A stretch of 64,000 bases of DNA from positions 25,677,803 to 25,741,802 of the forward strand of contig CM055108.1 in assembly GCA_029204225.1 (NCBI GenBank), written 5' to 3'. The stretch is from Diphasiastrum complanatum (lineage: Eukaryota; Streptophyta; Lycopodiopsida; Lycopodiales; Lycopodiaceae). Position numbers and translations under genes: made by a program. Of the stretch, positions 12,121 through 22,557 are shown in pieces. Within the stretch, counting starts at the first letter, position 1. Each line of letters opens with the position of its first letter. Below the pieces are notes generated by a model. It worked only from the letters and a program-made list of their open reading frames with translations, was not told the DNA's origin and searched no databases.

Positions 12121-12639
12121 GTGGGTTTGAAAAACTATTTACGTTGTTGCCACATATGTTTGACAAAATTGAGTGTTGTGATTGGTTACGATTCAGAATC
12201 GCCAACTATGATTGACTTGGTTTCTCAAAAGGATATAGAGGGTGTAGAACTTTATATATTGCAGGACACACTCTCACTGAAATACCTGGCATCTTCAAGG
12301 CTGATGTCAACGACTGTCACCAACTTGGATTCCAGCAAATCCCTGGCATTAGAGGGAGATGATGACTTGGTGGAAATCACACAGGCCACAATAGGAAAAA
12401 CTTACAATGCACCGATCAAAATCAATGATTCTTCCAATGCGAACACAACACGCATAGCCACCGACAGAGAACAATTTGGTCACAGTGTCATACAACACAT
12501 CGTTTCTAGACAAGGGAACAATATCCTTAAAAAACTCATAAGTAAAATCACGACACACCAACAAACACGCAAACTTCCAAGGCACTATGATGATGATTTG
12601 ATCTTCGAATTTCCACCTACATTTGCAAAAAGCACATGA
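12121..12639 (+). CDS. hypothetical 172-residue frame
   Basis: Open for 172 codons, but the first codon is not ATG (GTG at 12121), so it is probably an internal exon; a TTGCAG acceptor-like site at 12260-12265 would start it later. The translation is Ser/Asp/Thr-rich in the middle (GDDDLVEITQ) and ends FEFPPTFAKS. I recognise no family. It is followed within a few bases by a segment resembling a zinc-binding domain (next entry), so both may belong to one decayed transposon gene. Confidence 0.35.
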   Translation: MGLKNYLRCCHICLTKLSVVIGYDSESPTMIDLVSQKDIEGVELYILQDTLSLKYLASSRLMSTTVTNLDSSKSLALEGDDDLVEITQATIGKTYNAPIKINDSSNANTTRIATDREQFGHSVIQHIVSRQGNNILKKLISKITTHQQTRKLPRHYDDDLIFEFPPTFAKST

Positions 12640-13015
12640 ATGAACGCAATGGAACATAGGTATGATGGGCATATATGGACAAAGCCAGTCACAATCAATG
12701 TAGCATTTGACGGAGTTGTTAGGATTAGCTACTGTGTGGGCCAGCTTGAGTGTCCGAGGATGACATGCCCACAATATGTTAACACCAACAAGAAAAACTA
12801 ATCTTACTTTAAAGGACATCTACAAAAAAGATGTGAATATGGCTGATGGCGGATGGAATGGGCACTCTATCATGTGCCTTCTGCCAAAAGCCAGTTATTT
12901 GCATAGGCACATGTTCTTGCATTGTGTGTACGATGTGATGCCTAGAGACACTAGTTTTAGCAGGCAAATGATCCACACGGGTAGACACCAACTAGGAAGC
13001 AAAGGAACTCTGTAA
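12640..13015 (+). pseudogene. fragment resembling a transposase N-terminal zinc-binding domain
   Basis: One frame from the ATG at 12648 reads TKPVTINVAFDGVVRISYC then CVGQLECPRMTCPQY, with paired Cys residues. After a TAA near 12799, another frame reads CVYDVMPRDTSFSRQ and MIHTGRHQLG. Cys pairs followed by an H-x-G-x-H-like end occur in the DNA-binding domains of some Mutator-type transposases. Because the parts are in different frames with stops, it is a remnant. The family call is by motif shape only. Confidence 0.35.
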
Positions 13016-13379
13016 ATCAAATCCTAAGGCATTTCGTCAGAGTGACACATTTTTTGTACCTTCACCAACGTTCACTTCAGCAAAGGCTGACGTTGCACTC
13101 ACGCTCACCCCATGCAATTGTGCTAACAGACCTAACAATGACAGCAGCCACCCACGATCTCCTATAGACAACACATCCACTTTGTACTTTCTTCATATGC
13201 ACACCTGTAACATTGTGTATATATACTGAATACCATTTGCGTATTCGGATTGATTTAAGAGATTGAAGATCAAGTGTGTGTACATTTAGCATTAGAAGCT
13301 TATCGGAGATAGACAAAGTAGATGTCTTGTGCATTGATTCTTTATTTGTCAGTAACAGATTCATTCCTATTACAGATTG

Positions 13380-13950
13380 AATTAGCTTTGCAGAGCACGC
13401 GGTTTCGTTCGCTATTGTCTTGTGCTCTACCGCATTATTGACATGTATATTTTGCTATACTTAATCTGATAACAGCTCTTTTGTTCTGCATTTAGATTTG
13501 CGTCAATGTTGCTATGCTTACTTTTCATTCTATCTGACTTTCTAAATCTGGTAATCCGTTTTAGCGAGTTAATATTAGTCTAGCTCTTGACGACTAATAT
13601 TTAGTCTTGCCTTTCGCGAATCATTCGCGACTAATTATCAGTCGAGCTCAGTCTAGCTCTTCGCGAATCATTCACGATAGATAATTTGTCTAGCTGTTCG
13701 CGACAAATTATTCTTCTAGTGTTTTACTAACATTTGGCTACGTAATCGGAATGACCATGATTTCTATCACTAACGTTCTGTTCGTTTCTGATAGGCGTAG
13801 TCATGCTTAGGGAAAGAGTCATATAGCTCATTCTGCTGCGCACGAATACTTTCCGTTCGAGTTCGTTTCTCGTTCATTTTTTTTTTCGTGTTCATTTTCT
13901 TTTCGAGCTATTTTCGTTTCTCACACACGACACTCTCTCTTTTTCCAACA
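13380..13950 (+). mobile_element. 5' LTR of copia element (3' end certain, 5' end approximate)
   Basis: It ends ...CCAACA at 13950, directly before a tRNA-Met primer-binding site. The GATAGGCGTAGTCATGC block at 13792-13808 and GGCTACGTAATC at 13736-13747 recur in the minus-strand LTR at 28566-28930, which confirms it as LTR. The U3-like part at 13550-13715 carries palindromic words such as TCGCGAATCATTCGCGA. The start is not defined, because no full-length second LTR was found. Confidence 0.7.
13610..13705. promoter_or_regulatory. palindromic TCGCGAAT-type repeats in LTR U3
   Basis: CGCGAATCATTCGCGA near 13616-13631, a close copy CGCGAATCATTCACGA near 13663-13678 and a half copy TTCGCGACAAATTATT near 13698-13713 are interleaved with CTAGCTCT and TAATTATCAG blocks. 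The same palindrome class recurs in the LTR-like region 20050-20394. Repeated palindromes in U3 suggest a transcription-factor binding array; that role is inference. Confidence 0.6.
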
Positions 13951-13962
13951 TGGTATCAGAGC
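13951..13962 (+). other. primer-binding site, tRNA-iMet type
   Basis: TGGTATCAGAGC immediately follows the LTR end. This is the standard plant retrotransposon primer-binding site complementary to the 3' end of initiator methionine tRNA. It fixes the LTR boundary at 13950. Confidence 0.93.
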
Positions 13963-14107
13963 CATTTTCGTAGCCTGATAAGCTTCCACAGTACAAGACT
14001 CTACTAGCCGATAGAGTAATTGTCTTCTTGTTCTGTATTTCTGTATCAGATTTTCATACTCAAGTCACTGATAGTTTTTTTTCTATCACTTAGACTAATT
14101 CATCCAC

Positions 14108-16486
14108 ATGGATTCCCAAGGGAAAGCCAGTCCCATCATGGACAAGCTTGATGGAGCCAATTATCATCTGTGAAAATTTAAGATGAAAACTGTACTAATG
14201 GCTAGTAAATTGTATGATGTTGTTACAGGTGCAAAAGGAAAACCCGAAGCAGATGACGCAGCAATCGCCAGATGGAAGTTGAAGGATGGAAAGGCTTTCG
14301 CGCTGTTCATCCTCAACATTACAGATACTCAGATCGGCCATGTATCCGAGGCTCAGGCATCGAAAAAAATCTGGGACATCTTGAGCACACTATACGAGGT
14401 GCGAGATATAGCTTCCAAGCTACATCTCAAGAAGAAATTTTACTCCCTCAAGATGGCGAATGGTGATTCCCTGCAGAATCACATCAATCAATTCAAGAAC
14501 CTGCTAAGGCAAATGGCCGCCGTCGGATCTGTCATAGACGATCAAGACGCAGTAATGCAACTGCTTACAAGCTTGCCAAGCTCATACGACAGCTGGGTGA
14601 TAATCATCACGACACATCCAGAATTGACTCTTTTGAGAGTCATTACTATGTTGTTGCAGGAAGACACGTGGAGGAACGAAGTCTCAAGTTCCTCAGCTGA
14701 TTCTCACACCTTATACACCAACAAGAGCACGACTAAGCAGAAGAAGAAGAAAGGCCCGAAGCAATCAAAGCCAGACCAAAAACCAGCACAACACAAAGAA
14801 AAGTCAAATCCGCAGACAAAGAAGAAGCTGTTCTGTAGATACTACAAGCGAAACAACCACGAAATTCAAGACTGCCGGATACTTCAAGCAAAGAACAACA
14901 ACAAGGGGCAGTCGAATCAAGTGACAAATGCAGCTGCAGAAGCTCCACAACCTATTCAAGAAGCGGATCATGATGCCTTCATGACCAGCCATCAAGGAGC
15001 ATCCAACGACAGTTCTTGGTTCCTGGATTCCAGAGCCACTCAGCACATGACCAGTCTTATTGGCTGTTTCGAGTCCTATACACCTTACAGTACCTAGAAA
15101 TATGTTCACCATGGTGACAATAGCACACAAGCTATTAAAGGTGAAGGTATTTTAAGATTAAGCTTTGCAAATGATCAGTCTAAGCTACTTTCTAAAGTCC
15201 TGTATGTACCAAATTTATCTACGAATCTGCTCTTTGTAAGCAGAATCACAAATCTAGGACATAGAGTAGAATTTGAATGTGATCAATGCAAAGTAGTTGA
15301 TAGGACATGCAAGATCCTAGCACTCGGAAAGAGACATGGATACTTGTATAAATTCAGTCACTGCTTTTTTGCCTCTAGTCAGACGCTCAGTACTTCTATT
15401 CATGCAAATAAAAGTTTACTTTGGCATTATAGACTTGGTCATTTGAATCATGCTGCTGTACAACAAATGTCTAGACAATCTATTGTTCTTGATCTCGACT
15501 ATCCTCGGGATAAAGTCGAGTTAGCTGTCTATCAATACTGTCTCGTTGGTAAACAGACTAGAAAACCATTTAAATCAAGCCATCAGCATATTGCTAGAGG
15601 ATTGCTAGACATTGTACATTCAGACATTTGTGGCCCGATGAAAAATCCTTCGCTGAAGGATGCCAAGTATTTTATAACTTTTATTGATGAATTTACTAGA
15701 AGGACTATGGTGTATTTTATAAAGAAGAAATCAGAAGCCTTCAACTGCTTCAGAATCTTCAAGGAGCGTGCAGAAAAAGAGACTGGACGGACGATCAAGG
15801 CTCTAAGGTCAGACAATGGTGGAGAATATATCTCTATCGAGTTTAAGGAGTACTGCCAAAGCCAAGGCATTGAGCAACAATTCATCACTCCTTACAGTCC
15901 TCAGTTTAATGGCTTAGCCGAGAGGAAGAACCGTACCCTGGTTGAATCAGCCCATGCATCGCTGCCCAAGAGATTCTGGGCTGAAGCTGTCTCCACTACA
16001 ACTTACATCCAGAACAGATGTTCGACCAAGGCCCTCTCTGGCAAGACACCCCATGAGGTGTGGACAGGCTCTAAGACTTGTGTGAAAAATCTAAGAGTGT
16101 TTGGGTGCGTTGCCTACGCACAGATCCCAAAAGACACGAGGAAGAAATTGGACTTCCAAGGTCTCAAGACCATCCTAATTGGATATACTTCATCTAATAA
16201 CACATACAAGCTGTATGATCCTGATACCCATCAAATCTTGTACAGCCGGGATACAGTCTTTATCGAGGATCAGTTCGTCGACATCAAAGGCAAGGATATT
16301 GCTCCAGAAGAACCTTCATCACCTACCATTGACACGACTATCCGAAATTCTAGCTCAGGCATGTCTATTGTTGACCCACTTCGTGACAACGAATTAGACG
16401 AAGATGTTGCTGCTACCCAACAACAAGTTCCAGGAGTGGTTCATCAAGTCGGGGTTCCCGGCTCCCTTTTGGGATGCCTGCGCAAC
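14108..16486 (+). pseudogene. Ty1/copia gag-protease-integrase, two stops, no RT
   Basis: One reading frame runs from ATG 14108 to about 16486 with only two internal stops: TGA at 14171-14173 and TAG at 15095-15097. Gag (MDSQGKAS start, then a UBN2-type gag domain) is followed by a damaged zinc knuckle (CRYYKRNNHEIQDC, second Cys is Tyr), protease with WFLDSRAT (active-site Gly replaced by Arg), and the integrase: HHCC finger (LWHYRLGHLNHA; first Cys of the CxxC pair lost), then D at LLDIVHSDICGP, D at RSDNGGEYIS and E at GLAERKNRT. About a dozen residues appear missing after VESAHA. Reverse transcriptase and RNase H are absent; the frame runs into the non-coding element at 16490. The coding match is strong. 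Confidence 0.93.
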
Positions 16487-16577
16487 ATGTGGTATCAGAG
16501 CTGACTGGCCGGTCAGCTATGCGGATCTCACAGAAATGGCCATTGTTTGGGGTTCATCAAGACAACTGTTGTGCAAA

Positions 16578-16955
16578 GTGCTGCCCACAGTGTAAGCACG
16601 GGTGCGTCTACGGTCGGGGTGGTCGGCAGAACGGGGGACTTGATGAGTCTAGGTGTTGCTCTTGAGGTGTAAGCACGGTAAGTTCTTGCGGTTCGGGCCT
16701 GGCGCTGTTTGCACGTAGGACATATGAGGCAGTGTGCTGCCATTAGGTTGGTGTAAGCACGGTCTGTGCCTTGTGGAGTGCGGGGCGACATATTTGAACT
16801 GTACGGGTTAACCATTGATACAGAGATGCTGCTCGAATTCGGGAGTAAAGCATGGGTGGTTAGCTGGCGGTGCGGGATAGCTGCTGATTGTTTAGCTATA
16901 AGGGCTATCGACCAGAGTTGGTGGGGTGTAATGTGCTGCTTAATGGTGAAAGCAC
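16578..16955 (+). repeat. four GTGCT...AGCAC stem repeats in the leader
   Basis: GTGCTGC (once GTGTTGC) followed after 10-16 bases by GTGTAAGCACGG (once GTGAAAGCACGG) occurs four times: 16578-16599, 16653-16676, 16734-16760 and 16933-16955. GTGCT and AGCAC are complementary, so each copy can form a short stem. Being just downstream of a primer-binding site, they may act in the RNA leader, for example in packaging or dimerisation; that role is inference. Confidence 0.7.
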
Positions 16956-17021
16956 GGGTAGTTGAATGGGTGTTCTATGTGGGCTAATTCTGTGATCGAT
17001 CTATATGGGTGCGGCCAGAAA

Positions 17022-17058
17022 AAGGTCCTTTGACAGGACTATCCCGAAGGGGGACCTT
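17022..17058 (+). repeat. short hairpin in the non-coding element
   Basis: AAGGTCC at 17022-17028 pairs with GGACCTT at 17052-17058, with further inner pairing (CCTTTGACAGG). It lies in the same leader as the four AGCAC stems. Confidence 0.55.
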
Positions 17059-18751
17059 GTCTTTGTTGCATGTTAGTAATCATGCCTGAGTGTCTTGCTT
17101 GTATGTATTCGTGGTGAGTCTTAGTACTCGTGCTTTGCCTGGTTTTCATGATTTCTTGTGATACAAGGAGCTGCTGGCTCGAGAATGAACCTTTCTTTTG
17201 AAGGTTGACACCATCAAACAAAGAGGGCTATAGAATCTGTGGGGCGGATTCGCAGTTCAAGTACTTGCACATGAACGACAACGAAACAACTCGATGTTTG
17301 CAAAGGATGGATGGCTAGCATGTTTCTTGAGTTAGTTTCATTTGCGACGACGCCCACCAGATGCAAGCAGGAAGTCAAAAGTTGGAAAGGGCAATTTCAG
17401 GGGAGATCTTCTATGGAGCAGTTGGTCTTCATTTTGGGATGGCTACCTTCGAAACTGAAACTCACTGAGCATGGGTGATATCCAGTATCAGTTGGGTTTT
17501 TCCTTAAAGGGGAAAGACTAGGATCCTCTTCAGAGATTGGCAACAAGTTAGATCAAGCCATAATCCTAGCAGATGGAAAGCAAAGTGTTGGAAAGGCTTT
17601 TTGTCTAAGAACTCTACTCTAACTCCAGTCAACTGATTTTATAAGTGGAGGGGAACTATCACACACACCTCTCTCTTGGGGCAAATTTTGAATGAAAGTT
17701 GATCAAAACGGGGGCAAATTCAAGGTGACCTAGCCATACTCACACGAGGAGACTGACAAACTTTGGACCTAATAAGTTGACAAGTTTTTGTTGTGGAAAG
17801 GAAAGCTTGTTATAGGCTTTCTCTGGACCAACAATGATGAGGAGACATAATGAGTACGCTGACTTGTGTTAAGTGTAAAGTAGTTGATCAACGAAGGAAC
17901 TATGAAAGTTGAGTCTTGCACGAGAGACTTGGTACTTTGAACGGACACTAAGGACAGTTTGTATTGGAATCGGACTAATGCAAACTCTGGGTGCATGTGT
18001 CTGATTCAAAGAGAGCTATTTGAAGCCAAGCTAGATGTACACTTCTTGTTTTGACTATGACGCAACTGACCAGTGATGGAATTGTGAAAGTCAAACAAAC
18101 ACGAAGATATAGTTTGTATGCAGATCAAACTGGTGCGATCCCTTGGCTCTCCACGAGGTCAATGGTTACATTTGGGCTGATTCAAAGACAACTACTTCAA
18201 GCTAAGTGAGAGGTGCATTTCAGAGTACTCAATCTTTGCCTACCTTAAAGAGCCAAAAAGGAAAAGTATCAAGACCAAGCTGAGACAAGGAGAGAAATCA
18301 AGGTGCAAAAGCATCAAGACACGGACTGGACCATAAAGTGGGCAATCAAACGATAAATCCTTTGGCTCAGGGAGCCCTGATACCTGTGCAGAACTGATCA
18401 AATTTGGAGCTCAGGGAGCTCAACACAAAGAGCATCAAGTACAAATCAAGAGCTCAAAGGAGTTCCAAAGTCAAAAGTCAGAAGCGACAGGGGCGAACAT
18501 TTCACATTAAGGCCTCTGTCACCAGTTACTAAGGTTCTTGGGTTTTACGTAAGCGATATAAAATCTACACTTTTCCTAGACAAAGTGATATTTTCAAGTT
18601 ATGTAATTTTTTAATACAAAGAGTTGAGACTCTGACTTGTGCTGTGCCAGTTGCCATGTTAATAACAAGTGGCAAGTAAATTGAACACTGTGCCAAGTAG
18701 TTTAAATGTATAGTTATTTTTAATTGGGAGGCACCTTTACTTTAATCTGAC

Positions 18752-18813
18752 ATCTGATGAGGACATCAGATTTTATAAAGTTGGGGTGGATCTTGTAAAG
18801 CTACCTTTACAAG
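18752..18813 (+). repeat. two perfect hairpins near the presumed 3' LTR promoter
   Basis: ATCTGATG (18752-18759) pairs with CATCAGAT (18764-18771). CTTGTAAAG (18792-18800) pairs with CTTTACAAG (18805-18813), loop 4. A TATAAAG word lies between them at about 18774. The arrangement suggests a structured LTR promoter or R region. Confidence 0.65.
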
Positions 18814-19587
18814 CTTTACTTCCGGAATCACTGGCGCCAGCAGCGCCACTACTGCTCCCGGCGCCATCGGTTCTAGCAAAGTCTAGAGAGCTCAGATCTA
18901 TGTGCAATCACCTCACACGATCTTGGCTTAATTAAAGGAAACTGGGGATCAATAAATTCTAGAGAGAGTGCGGGTTGCGACTCAGGGCGAGCTCCAACCA
19001 AGTCTCAGTCTCCCTTGCTGGAATGTTGTCCTGGTGCCCGCCTTGGCATGCTAGCGCCCTAGAGACCTTATCAAATTTATTAATAAAGTGGGATTTTTCT
19101 CAAACTGACTTTGATTACCTTCTGGGTTTCAATGTTTGGTAAAAGCACCAGTTGTAAGGCCGCTTCAAATTTTTTGATTCTGGCACATAGCTGAGGGTCG
19201 TATCCCGGGAAGCCATCAGTATGTTGTCAGGACCATTCGGTCCAAGGCGCCAGAGGTATGTTGTCGGGACGATTCGGTCCAGGAACTGGTTGTCTCCATA
19301 TCTGTCGCGGCTTGTGGTTCTGAGTGTTCCTTGCATGAACATGAATGGGTTAAGCTCTTGGGGAACGGGACGACTGAGTTGGATGGCTTGCTTGGGTGGA
19401 ACTTACCTGTTTATGGCTGTCCAGTCTGGCGTGATGCCAGGTTGGCTTCTAGCGCTCGTGACGAAGCTTTTAGTTGGCTAAGTTTGATGTAAGTCAGACT
19501 ACTTGCTTGGAATGGATGTTACTCGTTTGTAACGAAGCTTCGAGTTAGTTAAGTTTTGTAGGAAATGTTCCACAAAACTGTTAAAAA

Positions 19588-20394
19588 GATTTTGCGAATT
19601 CTTCCTTAGAGAATGCGATTAGAGGTTGAATAAATCATACCAATATCAGCATTTTTAATCATGCCTGAATCTGATCTATGTACTAATAGAGCAGTTCTAT
19701 TATGATTAAATTATGCGTGCGGAAATATGGGTGCAAAAATTCGAAATATATGCGCGAATGTGATAGACAATTAGATAATCAAATAAACGACTGAAACTTT
19801 GATCAGAAAACGAATTCTTATAATTTTGACTTTGAATCAATATACATTCTTCTTGCTGCCTTGTGGTATCTCTTTTACGAAGAGTACGTAAGTGCGCAAG
19901 TGCATAAGTAATTAAAGTCAGTCTGAGTTTAAGTCTGAGCTTGAATCTGAGAGTATGTTATTACTATAAGTGCACATGTATTTATATTGTTACAAGATAA
20001 GTCCTTTGGCCTTTTTCTTTCTGTAACAAAATCCAATCATTTTGACGGTTGATATTCAACAACGTTCTGGTTTCTCAAAGTCGAATAAATTCTGTTCGTG
20101 AATATTTTGCGACAGTCTGTCTCTTCATTTCAGTTTCATGTATCGCGAATTGTTTGCGACACTTGTCTCTTCACGACATTTTCGTCATTCGTGAATCGTT
20201 CGCGATAGATGATAATTCTTGAACTTGAAGGAAGCTAGAATATTTCGCGAACTGTTCGAGATAGTTCTGCGATAGGTGAGCTTGAAGAACAGTCTAGAAG
20301 ATTTTGCAAATTGTTCGTGACATCTGAGGCTTGAACAAGAAATAGAAAAATTTTGCGACAAGATTCTGTTCGCGAATCCCTATCATCTATTGTG
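19588..20394 (-). mobile_element. inverted LTR copy with TATA box and palindromic U3
   Basis: On the minus strand, 20394 to about 19990 is U3-like with repeated TTCGCGAAT-type words, a TATA-like ATATAAATACAT lies at about 19977-19988, and 19954-19588 is an R-U5 part. The R-U5 part is repeated in inverse orientation at 20764-21130. No primer-binding site is seen beyond 19588, so this is a truncated or solo LTR. Confidence 0.6.
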
Positions 20395-20687
20395 ACAACC
20401 AATCAGCCCAATCACTTGCAACTAATCCTACATTCCATGCAAGGAGCAAACACATCGAAATTGCTCATCATTTCGTGAAGGAAAAAGTGCAAGCTAAAGA
20501 TATCAAGCTCCAACACGTGCCATCATCAAGTTGCTTGGCTGATTTGTTTACTAAACCTTTACCTAAAGATTCATTTGTCAAGCTTAGATCTTCAATTGGA
20601 GTTATTGATAAAAGCATTGTGATCTCCAAGGCTAGATTTGAGGAGGAGTGTGAAAAATTGCCTACATTGGCAAATCTAGCCATGTAG
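20395..20687 (+). pseudogene. Ty1/copia RNase H C-terminal fragment
   Basis: In frame from the left junction: DNQSAQSLATNPTFHARSKH, then HHFVKEKV, CLADLFTKPL and a terminal SSIGVIDKS before the TAG. These match the C-terminal half of copia RNase H, including the HARSKHIEI and ADLFTK blocks. Everything upstream (RT and the start of RNase H) is missing, replaced at 20395 by LTR-like sequence of the opposite strand. It ends about 75 bp before an R-U5 LTR segment, as expected for the 3' end of an element. Confidence 0.9.
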
Positions 20688-20763
20688 AATATTTTACATT
20701 TTGTCAATATTGTTTGTTGGTTACTTGAATGGCCAAAGTGCCACTTGTACATACACACCTAAA

Positions 20764-21130
20764 ACTCTCATATTCAAGCTCAGACTTAAACTCAGACTAA
20801 CTTTATTTACTTATGCACTTGCGCACTTACGTACTCTTCGTAATAGAGATACCACAAGGCAGCAAGAAGAATGTATATTGATTCAAAGTCAAAATTATAA
20901 AAATTCATTTTATGATTAAAGTTTCAGTCGTTTATCTGATTATCTAATTGTCTATCACATTCACGCATATATTTTCAATTTTTGCACCCATGTTTCTGCA
21001 CGCATAATTTAATTATAATAGAACTACTCTATTAGTACATAGATCAGATTCAGGCATGATTAAAAACGCTGATATTGGTATGATTTATTCAACCTGTAAT
21101 CGCGTTCTCTAAGGAAGAATTCGTAAAATC
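20764..21130 (+). mobile_element. 3' LTR segment (R-U5), inverted partner of 19588-19954
   Basis: The reverse complement of 19588-19954 across about 367 bp, with scattered substitutions. Shared blocks include the AAGCTCAGACTTAAACTC area and TACCACAAGGCAGCAAGAAG. Its upstream flank, after the copia RNase H stop, differs from the U3 of the other copy. Confidence 0.8.
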
Positions 21131-21139
21131 ACTAGAAAT

Positions 21140-21305
21140 TAAAAAAAAAACACCAAAAAAAATTCAAAAAATAAAACTCATACCACTAGAAAGCAATTTT
21201 CATATTGAGTCTCCACCTTCACTTCCTTCAACACCCTTAAAAATCCAAAAACACCAAAAACCCTAAAAAATTCAAAAACACCAAAAACACATACCCAACA
21301 CAAAA
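21140..21305 (+). repeat. A/C-rich low-complexity leader
   Basis: Words of the type AAAAACACCAAAAAC recur through this stretch before the gag start at 21306. It is typical of an A-rich leader of a gypsy-type element, but no LTR or primer site is identifiable next to it. Confidence 0.5.
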
Positions 21306-21725
21306 ATGACACAACAGTACCCAATGGCCGACAATACAGATCGTGATATCCCTGAAGATTATCCATACGAGATCAGGTCCCCTGTAGCTGAACAAATCAG
21401 ACATCATAGGTTCTACCGAATGCAAGCCCAAATACACGAGCCATCCACAAACCCATTCGAGGGACAAGAACCTGATAGAGCTGAGTCTTTACGAGCACGA
21501 GCCTATTCTTATGGTGCTGACCCCTCCCAGGCCAGATTCAACCTTAATGGTGCTTCTGCTACCCACGGTGCTCATTTTGAAAGACGTACACCCAAGCTAG
21601 ATCTACCAAAGTTTGATGGTATTTCGGACCCTCAAAGATTTTTGCAAATCTTTGAGAATGCATGTGATGTGTATGGCGAAACATCTCCCGATGCTATGGT
21701 CCAACTGTTTTTGATCTTGCTGTAG
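21306..21725 (+). pseudogene. Ty3/gypsy Gag N-terminal fragment
   Basis: 139 codons ending KLDLPKFDGISDPQRFLQ and a following FENACDVYGET, the usual entry into the retrotransposon Gag capsid domain of gypsy elements. A TAG follows at 21723-21725, and the expected rest of the domain does not continue in any frame. The start is an ATG after an A-rich leader. It is on the opposite strand from the gag pieces at 22.6-23.9 kb and is a separate insertion. Confidence 0.7.
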
Positions 21726-22557
21726 TTGACTCAAAAAATAATATGGCAATGAGATGCAGGAATCAACTCTAATTTGACATGGATTTCTCATATGTCTCAA
21801 GAATCCTAAACTGCTGTACAAGCGAATCGGAAGATGGATTGATGAATGAAAATGTGTTCTAGAGATGCTCTATAGAAGACTCTCGTGCAATAGCTATTCC
21901 TGAAGCAAAAATCAATCACACAAAATAGGTGAAGAAAAACAAGGAAATAAACAAACATTACAAAGAGTGAGAACTGTATAGCACTTGTCGAACAAAACTT
22001 GCATTCATCAACATTGATAATGTACCTTGATAGTTGCAATATTTCAGTTATTTTGTAGAGTAATGTGACTTACTCTGACATGCCCTTGTCAAAACAAGAC
22101 AGGGTTGGTTACACTAAAATCTACCATCATTGATAGTAGATGTTGTAAGATATAGCTTGAGATGCATGTATGGTTGAGGTACTATGTCCTGAGGACCTCT
22201 GTGAATAAGAGATTCAAAATTGAATCTCTATCTGGATTTTCGAATCCGAGAAATATTGTGTATTGGCACATTGGAAATCTTATCAGCATGTGTAAAGACA
22301 AATAGATTTGAGGTTGTATAAGGGGAGAAAAACTGTGAATTCCCTTTGGAGGTTGCTCTTGATTGGACATTGTAGCAGATGACTGAATATTGGTTTCACT
22401 TCTCTTTCGACAAGGACTCATTTCATATTAGTGTCTTTTGCATTATGGAACTGGTGTATTGGACGGTGATGTAGTAGAAGTTTACAAGAAACTTCTCGAT
22501 TGAGCAGCAGGTTTGATTGTTGGTTGCTATGGTGCTCGTGTTGTTGGCGTGAGGATC
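21726..22557. other. no supported gene between gag fragments
   Basis: AT-rich with many stops. It may contain the 3' continuation of the minus-strand gag element (protease region), but I could not recognise a protease motif. Confidence 0.35.

Larger units (their letters stand above)
16490..19587 (+). mobile_element. non-coding LTR-type (LARD-like) element lacking its 5' LTR
   Basis: It starts with a second primer-binding site, TGGTATCAGAGC at 16490-16501, joined directly to copia integrase sequence rather than to an LTR. For 2 kb there is no coding domain. A likely 3' LTR follows near 18500: two hairpins at 18752-18813, poly(A)-signal words AATAAA at about 18951 and 19081, and duplicated blocks at 19220-19283. 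LARDs are large non-autonomous LTR elements moved by enzymes made elsewhere. The assignment rests on the primer site, absence of coding and the terminal region; both borders are approximate. Confidence 0.5.

Noticed and set aside
16578-16955. CRISPR-like array
   Set aside because: Repeats are short, imperfect, irregularly spaced (74-199 bp) and in a plant retroelement leader.
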